Shown piece after piece: positions 55,755-64,000 of a stretch of 64,000 nucleotides of DNA. Position 1 is the stretch's first letter; the number at the start of each line of letters is the position of its first letter. The DNA is from Thalassia testudinum (Eukaryota; Streptophyta; Magnoliopsida; Alismatales; Hydrocharitaceae), in contig JAZHRO010000073.1 of assembly GCA_037157565.1 (NCBI GenBank), positions 96,016,001 through 96,080,000 of the forward strand. Reading direction: 5' to 3'. The notes beneath the pieces are model-generated. The model was not told where the DNA came from. It did no database searches and saw only the letters and a list, made by a program, of their open reading frames with translations. A program made the translations under genes and the position numbers.

Positions 55755-57910
55755 TGATAAAAGCGTCGTAGTATAGTTGCGAAATACGATCTAACAAAGA
55801 TATTGTCTTGTAAAAATAACAAGACTTTGAGTCTCAGTCGTTCGTCTCTGGGAGGCGTTGCTTTTACTTTTGAAATCGATCTTATCTAGCTTTACTTTAT
55901 TTAGAATCGCATATCGGTTCGTGATTATTACGTATTATAGTATGACATGCTTAGTTGCAGAATGGATAGACAATTAAGGCAGGCAACTTGAATCATGCAA
56001 ATATGATAGCAATCAATAAGCTCATTGCGATTTCATAACATGGAGGCAGATATATATATAAAACATTTTTTTTTATTCATTCATAGAGAGAGTTGTCTGC
56101 AATAGAACTATAGATGAAAGTTTATACATAAATGCTTGAAAATCAAACCTAACTACCAGAAAATGATTGCATACAAGAATCGATGGGGGGATTTCGCATG
56201 CATCATTGCGGGAGAAGTAAGACTATACTACTAAGCAGTAAAGAAAAGCAGTAAATATATGAAAAGCTAAGCTACTAATCTACCAGAAGGAAGGGCATTT
56301 GGAGGTGGTTTCCGATGGCCTTTGAGTGGCTGAGAGAAGGAGGGGTGACCAATGGAGCTTAGGCTAGCCCTTGGAGAGAGGTTGGGGAGCTGATCCAGCT
56401 TCCTGGCATGGAGATGGTGGCCTCCATGGTGGTGCTCAACTCGTGGAGGTGGAGTGGAGATGGAAGTGGCTAGCCTAAGTGGAATGAATGCCAAGGAAGT
56501 GAATGGGTGCAAATGGCCACCCATTGGGTCTTTTTATAGACCTAAGGGAAGCTCTCTAGAGAATTATGGAATTCTCTAAAGAGGCCTATGGTGGGAGCTT
56601 ATGGGAGAGTGAGAGAGAGAGGGTGGATGGTGGTTTTTAGATCCACCAAATGTGGATCTAAAAATTGAATGGCTCTTGGTTGCTATTTTTGGCAACCAAG
56701 GCAACCACATATGGTTGAGAGTTCTAGAGAACTCTAGGCTAGGTATTTTCGTGTGGATGGTGTGTGTGGGTGTGTGTGGATCGAAACTTAGGTGGCTAGG
56801 TTGATTAGGTTAGGTTTTAGTGGGTTTAGGTCAAGGTATGTCTCAAATTAGGGTTATAAACCCTAATTCACTAAGGTAAAGTGCAATTAAACTTAATACA
56901 TGTTTAATTGGGTGTGTGGAAACTTAATTGAGAGTAAAACAACTCAATTAATTTAGGTCTAGGTTAATTGGACTCTCACTGAGTCCAATTGGACAATGTG
57001 TGCTGAGATCAGGCTCAATTGGACTCAATGAGTCCAATTGAATAGGCTGATGGAATTGACTAAGATCCAAGTCAATTAGGTTTAGTGAGGGCCTAATTAG
57101 GTCCTTAGGGAGGTCTAGAGGTGATGTACTAGGGTTAGGGCACCTTAATTTAGGTTCCTATGGGGTTGGACTTGGGTTTACGGACCTAGAGATCCAAGAT
57201 CAAGGTTTAAATCTCGAAATAGGAATTGGAGAGCAGTATCAGACGTCTAATAATAGTGTCAGACATCTTATACTAAAAATCAAAAGTCCAGACTTGTTGT
57301 CTAGACGTCTAATCTGAGTCAGGAAGGATTTTGGGTTCTGTTTTGGGTATTCTGCAAAAATTGGACGTCTGACAAAGTGTCTGGACGTCCAATCACACTG
57401 CAGAAGTGGGTTTGAGGTGTGTGGGAGATGGCTAAGGGTCCTGGATGTCCTATAACTTATCTAGACGTCCAGATAAGGGCTGGAACTAGGGTTTTAAGGC
57501 TTCTTAGGTGTTGTGACCTAATCTAATGGTGGACAAGGCTTAGGGAAGTCTCTAGGCTATCCTAGGGCTAGGATGGACCTAAGCTTTTCACATTTTACTG
57601 CTTTATTTCTACTTAATAGAATAGAAAACCTTTAACCCCCTTACATTATTATTCCTACATCTAAATTAGGCCTTCTGCTCCAGCTCTGCTACAACTCCCG
57701 TTATTTCAGATCCAGCTTCAGATCCTGCTTTAGATCCAGCTCCAGATCTGCTTATTGCCTGCAATCGACATAATATACTTAATTAGCACATTATAACATT
57801 ATTTTATGCATAGCTAAACTAAAGCAGTAAAGATGTAGATAATGCTTATGCATGCAAGAATTTCCCTAACTTATGCTATGTTCTAGCCTAATCTAGGTCA
57901 ATTAAGACCA
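55755..57910 (-). repeat. 3' LTR of element D
   Basis: Minus-strand start TGGTCTTAATTGACC at 57910 beside a purine tract; proposed end at 55755 (plus TGATAAAAGCG). TATA is minus TCTATAAAAAG at 56529-56539. U3 contains GACGTC motifs (57240-57470) and two inverted repeats (56966-56990, 57015-57041). The U5 block (complement near 55830-55860) matches B. D is inserted in the gag of E; its other LTR is outside the window. Confidence 0.75.
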
Positions 57911-59278
57911 TGCCTAAATCCTGCTAGTCCCTAGCAAATGCAAGACTAAATTATTTACAGCAAGGGTCTATAAGGGACTGATTTTTTTATCAAATGTATG
58001 CGTAGAGATTTTTCTCCTTTTTGTTTTCATCCTATGCTCTAGAAATCCAGACAATCGTGAAAGTGCATCTATGTAGCTTTTTCAATGGATTCGAGTGAAA
58101 ACTAATGCACCTCTAAAGCCTGTACTTGACCCCTAGTAAAATTCTAGCAGGATAGGCGAACTTCTTCCCTCGGGGTATTCAAGATGTTCTATAAATTTCA
58201 CCCCGGCTTTGGTCTTAGGTAGAGAATCTCTGAGAGAAAGGATTACATATTTGGTGGCTCATTCTCACTTGATGCTACATAGAGACTAGTACTACAGAGT
58301 CCAGATTCCCAGATTACTAAGTAACTCAACTTAGAAAAAGATGAAAAAACTATGCTCTCTTTGATTCCTTTGTATTCATTATCTCTTACTCTTTTTCTTT
58401 CTTTTTCTTGGAGCTCACAACCTCACCAGATTCACACATAGGATCTATATTTGGTGGTCTCACTAGGCATTAACACTTTAATTGAGTTCTCATAACCCTA
58501 ACACTAAGTCGGGATTCCTCAACCAGTATTCGGGCAGTCAGAAACACAAGAAAAATAGGTTACGGCCATATTTGGTGGAGATCAATTTTATTTAGTGGTA
58601 TTGCCTCGATGAAATAAACACTAAATATTCATTCTTTTCTTCTTTTTTTTTTCTTTTGTCTTTTTTTTTTTCAACATCACACAACTAGCATACATCCATG
58701 AACTTTATTGAAGAGGAATTATTAGGGATTACTGGTACTCAAGAGACATTTGGTGGCTTATTTGGTGGAAGTGCTTACTCACGGCACTGGGAAAGATGGA
58801 TAGGACGGTGTATTTTTAATCTTGACATCAGTACCCTCCTTCAGTCGAGGATTCCATAAAGAATGGTCATAACCATCCACCTTAGCCCTAGTTTTATGAA
58901 AACTCGCTCTCCTCATATTTGCCTTATTCGGTGGCTCTCACAATTTCGCACAAAATGCATACGTAGGAACCGAGACTGAAAACTATATCTCATCTCAGAG
59001 CATCATCACCTAATTATCTAGGATTCCAGATTCCTCGCACTAATCTTCGAGCACCAGTACACTCTACACTATTTGGTGGATTTTTCGATGAAAATCAACC
59101 TGACACCCAAAACACTATCCAGGGGTTCATGAAAAGAAGCACCGCTTCTTCTCGACAGACTTAAGACGTTTACCAGCCTTCACCGTGAATCCATTGCAAA
59201 TTCTACGTGTAAGTGAAAAGTTGTACTGGATTCTAGATTACACGAATCATCTTAAGGATAAAATCCCTAAAGCATTCT
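57911..59278 (-). other. 3' non-coding tail of D, up to the F insertion
   Basis: Matches the tail of B (23424-24930) in order: 'ctagtccctagcaaatgcaagac', 'cctgtacttgacccctagtaaaattctagcaggatagg' split blocks, 'tttggtggctca', pyrimidine tracts, 'gtaccctccttcagtcgaggatt'. Similarity stops at about 59278, where LTR F starts. No coding signal. Confidence 0.8.
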
Positions 59279-61529
59279 TGGTAGCGAAATACGCGTGATT
59301 TGTAAAAGCAGGTTTTCAACATCGTTGCAACACGTGAATTCGCATACGCTTTTAAATTTATAAACCTATATAGGGGAGTATCTAGGGTCGTCCAAGGAGG
59401 AAAAAATTGCAATTCAATTCTCTTGCTAAAAACACATCTCAACTTTCTTTTTGGTATTTTAAATATGTAATTTTTTTTTGTTTTCAAAAGACGAGGGCAA
59501 AAAGCGAATTGTAACGGAAAGTACTAACACCTACAATTGCTTAACTAAAATTTAAAAGATACAAATACCTTCTTCCTAAGCTCACTCTAGGCAAGTGGAG
59601 GCCTAGAGTAATTAGGAGGAAGAAGTGAAACAAGTGCTAGAACCAAAAGTAACAATTGCAATAAAAAGCTAAAAGAAGGCAATTTAATTGACTAGAATTA
59701 GTGTTCTTTTCAAGGACAAGTAGAGGAATGCTTCTACTAGAACTAAACAAGTTTAAAAGCAAATAAAGAAACACTAATCCTCTTGGAAAATTTGGTGAAG
59801 AAGGGAGTCTTCTTGCTCCAAGCCTAGCTGCTCCTTGGCTTGAAAAGAGGGCCTCTTTCTTCTCCTTCCTTGAGAGCTCCTCCAAGGTGGAAGCTACCAC
59901 CTTCAATGCTCTCTCCAAGGGGTAGGCGTGCACCACCCTCAAAAACTCCTCCAAGGTGGCATGGACCACCTTCAAGATCTCCTCCAAAGATCTTCCTTGC
60001 GTGGCTTCTCCTTTGGCTGGCATGACCCAAGAGAGAAGGTAAGAGGGGAAGGCACCAAGGGGACAGAATAACTCGTTAATCTTCTTCTTCTTCTTCTCTC
60101 TTGGATGTGGGCTTCTAGGTGGAACATGAAAGTGAATTTGCCAGCCAAGGATGCCTTGAATGGCGGTGGGTAGTTGTCTTTTATAGGGTAGGATGGGGGG
60201 ATAAGGCTTCCCTTGAAATGGAGGGCTAGGATGGAAGGATGGAGGTGGTTGGTGATCCTATGGCCAAGGGTGTTTGGCGCCAACTCAAGGGGTGTTAAAG
60301 GGGGTGGTTATCGTGATGTTGGTGGCTTTTGGTGGTGGAGAGACACCACCATTTTGGTGCCAACCTAGGGTCTTCTAGAAGGCGGGTTAGGTGGATGGTG
60401 GAGATGGATTTAAGGGGAATTGTGTGGTGGAGATGAAGGGGAATTTTGGAGGGAAAAGTGGTGCCATAAAGGGGGTGGTTAGGGTGGTTTTGGCGCCACT
60501 TTTAGGTGTCTTTTGGAGGTGGTGGGTAGGCTAGGTTGGTGCCAAGTAGGTTAGCTTATGTGGAGCTTAGGTGGAGCTAGTTGGGTTGAGTTGTTAGGTG
60601 GGTTTTTGGCGTGGTAAAAGCCAAGGAAGTTGGAGAATAGCTAAGCTAAGCTAAGCTAAGCTAAGCTACCTTAGCTAATGGAGGAGTAGAGGAGGTGTTG
60701 GAGCTAGGGTTTGGAGGGAGGAGCTGAGGAGGAGAAGTCTGGAGCTGAAACTGGAGCTGGCTACTGCTGAAGAGGCTGGATTGGAGCTACTTTAGCTGGC
60801 TTAGCTTGCTAGTTCTTTGCTAGCTGCTAAGCCAAGATAAAATGAGCTAGCTTCTACCATAATGAAATGAGGTGAGCTAGGTCTGGTGCTCCCGGGGAGG
60901 ATCGAGCTGGTTGAGGCAGCTAAGGTAGCTTAGCTTAACTGAGTTGAGCTAAGCTGAGTCCCAGGGAGCTGGACTTAAGCTTCCTGAGCTGGGATGAGTC
61001 CTTCTTCAGCTGGCTGGAGTTGAGTGGAGCTGGATGTAGCTTGATCTGAGCTGGGGTGAACTCCTATCAACTCAGCTGAGCTAGCTAGAGCTCCCTGTGG
61101 ACTAGTGGGAACTGAGATGAGCAAGACTCAGCTAAGTTGAGCTAGATCTGAGCTGACTTGAGATAAGGTGAGCTAAGATGAACTCTCTTGAGCTACCATT
61201 CAGCTGAGATTAGCTGAATGAAGCTAGGATGAGCTAACCTTAGTTCAAGTGAGCTAGGTTCCAGCTGTGGTGAGCTGGATCAAGCTGAATTCCAGCTAGT
61301 TTGAGCTTCTCCTTCACCATTTGCCTTCTTCAATGCTATGGTTTTAGGGATCTGTATATCTGTTCATCCCTAACACTGACAAAAACATATCAAAAAGATA
61401 ATAAAAAATGTAATGCATGCCTAACCTATTTTATGCTTAAATGCAGCACAAAAACCCATTTGCGGAGTAAAATTCTAAGAGCTAGGTTTGTTTTAATGCA
61501 TAAGAATGATGATAAACTGGTGTTTATCA
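59279..61529 (-). repeat. 3' LTR of element F
   Basis: About 2.25 kb. Minus-strand start TGATAAACACCAGTTTATCA at 61529 next to a C-rich (minus G-rich) tract; left end about 59279. TATA is minus CCTATAAAAG at 60180-60189. U3 60541-61320 is packed with AGCT words, including a perfect GCTAA run at 60639-60666. The transcribed part has two AAGGTGG/CCACCTT hairpins (59884-59903, 59952-59971). The 128-codon frame at 59637-60023 lies in this leader and I do not call it. Confidence 0.78.
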
Positions 61530-63037
61530 CACCCCCATGCTTATCTTTTGCTAGTCTCTTAGGAAAACTTTAATTTTTTTGGGAGACAAAATTTTTAGGA
61601 AATCTAATTTTTTCGATTTTTGAGGAGAAAAAGAGATTAAGGGACCTTGGTAGATTAAAACACAGGAGGTACGGGATTTGTTAAAGATAAACATCAGGAT
61701 TTGTTTTTGGATTCAACCATTAGACAGAACGGTATCAATATATCCTGCAGAAAATTCACAAATTAACCCCTTTTTAATTCAGATGACTTGAAATGTTTGT
61801 TTTTAGGATTTTTCTGGCTCATGAATTTGATTCACAACTTGCAAAATCCTTTAAAACATTGTGTCTGTGCTTGTGAAAAGCCAACATTTATAAAGGCGTG
61901 TTAATTTATTTATTATTACTTTTTTTTTCTCCCTCATGCTTATTTTTAGCTTAGTCTTACAACAGATGTGTCGGGATCATCATTCCCGTTACCATTCCTC
62001 GATGGGGCTTTGGTGCCACTACTTCGGGATAGCATTGTCCATGACACCACCAAGGAGCTCACAACCCCAAAACACGATGCGGTGAAAAGGGGCGCTCCAA
62101 GCAAACTCAAGCTCTTGCTCCAACACTATAGGTAGAGCACCGTCCAAGACACTTGAGTTGCTAAAATGCACTTTAATGCTCCGTCTAAAGATATGAAATA
62201 TAGATATGGAGTAGTGCCGAGGAGGTAACATGTTGACATCGCATCCTCAAAGGAGGCATTTTCCTCCTTCTCGGTGGTGGGAACTCAAACCAATGATCTG
62301 CTTCAGACTTTTACTAAGTCCAAACAAGGGAGCTTTTCAAATTTTTAGTTATTTTTAAGTGTTGGCTTGTGTGTGAAGAGTGACACAAGAAGTTTCTCAA
62401 AACATGTAAGTTTTTGAATCAGAAGCTAAGTCAAATACTTTCCACATTACAAAATAGGATCAAGTCACCTGAACTATCATGAGTTCAGGTGGAGTTTTAG
62501 AGAAGGATGTCTGATCTAGTCTAAAATAGACCCTGGAATTCTAATGATCAGATCCATATCCTCATCCTTAGTTTGTTAAAGATTAAATCCCATTGTACCA
62601 AAAGTGAATTTTTCGACCTTAGTCCCGATTTCAAAATTTTTCCTCAAAAAGTTTTCAACATTTATATATATATTTTTTGGGTATGCAAGCAGGAAATAAA
62701 TTAACGAAAAATGCATGTTTTTAGGTTTTGAAAATCCTAAATCGATCATCAAATTTAAAAGCACCCCCCCATGCTTAAGATATGCCATGTCCTCATGCAT
62801 TAGGAGGGAAAAGGGATCACCTTAGTGAAGAACGGTCGGGTTTAGGATGAACAAAACCTGGAAAAAGAAGAAAAAAAGAAAGTAAGAAAAAAATGATGGG
62901 TTACCTCCCATCCAGTGCTATCTTTTACACCATTCAGCCGGGCGTGATGTGCATTAGTGATCAAGGGTGGTTGGCTCAGTAAAATTAAAAGATTCAGACG
63001 GAATTTTAGGCGTATGGTCAAAATAGGGCTTTAAACG
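61530..63037 (-). other. 3' non-coding tail of F
   Basis: A polypurine tract (minus AAAAGATAAGCATGGGGG, 61532-61549) is followed by 1.2 kb without coding potential and then the internal purine box (minus 'gaggacatggcatatcttaagcatggggggg', 62797-62763). Minus frame 62576-62800 reads EDMAYLKHGGVL across the box. Confidence 0.8.
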
Positions 63038-64000
63038 CTAGCCCTTGACTTGAAATGTCGAATTAGTTTTCGGATCAAAAAGGTCAACAGTGCCGTATGG
63101 ATATGTTTTATGAACAATAAAGGGGCCGATCCATTTAGATTTTAATTTGCCAGGAAAAAGACGTAATCTCGCATCGAAAAGCCAAACACGTTGATTAACG
63201 TCAAAGTGTTTCCGAGCAATATATTTATCGTGAAATTTCCTTGCTCGGTCTTTATAAATCCTTGCACTTTCATAGGAAAAATTACGTAATTCTTCCAATT
63301 CAGTTAATTGTAATTTTCTATGGTTACCCGCGTCAGATAAATCCATATTGAGTTATTTTATTGCCCAAAAAGCCCTATGTTCTAATTCTACCGAGAGATG
63401 GCATGCCTTCCCAAAAATCAGACAGAAGGGAGACATGCCAAGCGGAGTTCTAAAAGCGGTACGGTAGGCCCATAAAGCGTCGTCCAATTTGGTGGACCAA
63501 TCTTTACGGTTGGGCCTAACCATCTTTTGTAAAATATTTTTAATTTCCCGGTTAGAAACTTCAACCTGGCCATTTGTTTAGGGGTGATATGGTGTGGAAA
63601 TTTTATGATTAACCCTATATTTAGAAAGAAGGTGACGGAATTGAGAGTTGGTGAAATGTGAGCCTCCATCACTGATAATGGCTTTTGGTATGCCGAATCT
63701 TGAGAAAATATTTTCTCAAGAAATTCGACAACCACACGGTGATCACTAATGCCGGTCGGTATTGCTTTTATCCATTTAGAAACATAGACGACTGCGACTA
63801 ATATATATAAATACCCACCAGAGTTGACGAACGGTCCCATGAAATTGATGCCCCAAACATCAAAAATTTCAACCTCTAAAATAGGATTAAGGGGCATCAT
63901 ATCCTTCCAAGTCATGTTGCCGATGCTCTGGCAATGCACACAGGATCGAAAGAAGTCATGAGCATCTTCGTGCAAGCTGGGCCAATAAAATCCTGCATTA
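63038..64000 (-). pseudogene. Integrase of element F, cut by the window edge
   Basis: Athila-type integrase read leftwards. 63975-63720: zinc-domain end (CVHCQSIGN) and the first catalytic block, which reads GINFMGPF, Asn (AAT, 63844-63846) replacing the catalytic Asp. A frameshift near 63716 moves the frame; the DGG block and [12 protein letters not shown] follow in the other frame, keeping the Glu. Two TAA stops occur where related proteins have Gln (about 63582 and 63353). The C-terminal domain is 63346-63038 (HFDVNQRVWLFDARLRLFPG, then SKWIGPFIVHK). Close in sequence to A. The rest of pol lies to the right of the window. Confidence 0.9.

Noticed and set aside
59637..60030. 128-codon minus frame with repeated VVHATLEE/VVASTLEE
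   Set aside because: The internal repeat comes from tandem hairpins in the LTR leader of F; no family is recognisable.
60639..60666. Simple repeat as a possible CRISPR or satellite array
   Set aside because: It is a short GCTAA microsatellite inside the AGCT-rich U3 without spacers.

Overview
The window reads as intergenic DNA from a large, repeat-rich flowering-plant nuclear genome. I find no intact host gene, no tRNA or rRNA, and nothing bacterial or organellar. Almost every kilobase can be assigned to LTR retrotransposons, mainly Ty3/gypsy of the Athila type, with some Ty1/copia, one chromovirus (Ty3) fragment and one L1-type LINE. The coding remnants carry many in-frame stops and frameshifts, so this is an old heterochromatic stack. 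The species cannot be named from the sequence; the retroelement types only point to an angiosperm. Element letters A-N are mine.

Left part (1-22 kb). A minus-strand LTR (H, 1-1931) abuts a plus-strand gag-like remnant (J). J is interrupted by a 5'-truncated LINE (2885-5465) with an 18-bp target duplication, and J ends in its own LTR (5564-6589). Next come a partial LTR (K) and, directly behind it, a second LTR of the same family (G), with an Asp-tRNA-type primer site and a decayed gag. A minus-strand LTR fragment of the same family follows (I). Element L (13.3-15.9 kb) pairs an ORF resembling the 'putative plant transposon protein' family with a copia-like 3' LTR. Then come a zinc-knuckle fragment, a chromovirus integrase fragment, and element M (LTR, primer site, coiled-coil remnant).

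Middle (22-37 kb). B is a minus-strand gag-protease element (22265-36934) with no reverse transcriptase or integrase. A complete 5.0-kb gag-only copia element, C (26024-31035, minus), sits inside it with two 1742-bp LTRs, a Met-tRNA-type primer site and an array of polypurine tracts.

Right part (38-64 kb). E is a minus-strand Athila-like element that also lacks pol. It is split by A (40421-52239, plus), a structurally complete 11.8-kb Athila element with 1.76-kb LTRs and a GATCG target duplication. E is cut again by D (LTR 55755-57910), and D is cut by F (LTR 59279-61529), whose integrase runs off the right edge. Insertion order is therefore E, then A and D (relative order unknown), then F after D; independently, B then C.

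The autonomous-type elements (A, F) carry pol. The gag-protease elements (B, E) and gag-only C lack it and presumably relied on enzymes supplied in trans. The most interesting unexplained signals are in the LTRs and 3' tails. Several families have a stem-loop at the extreme LTR start, with one compensatory change. U3 regions contain dense family-specific motif arrays, one of which (core GACGTC) is shared by a copia and a gypsy element. Conserved hairpins and a duplicated module lie in the 3' non-coding tails of A and E.
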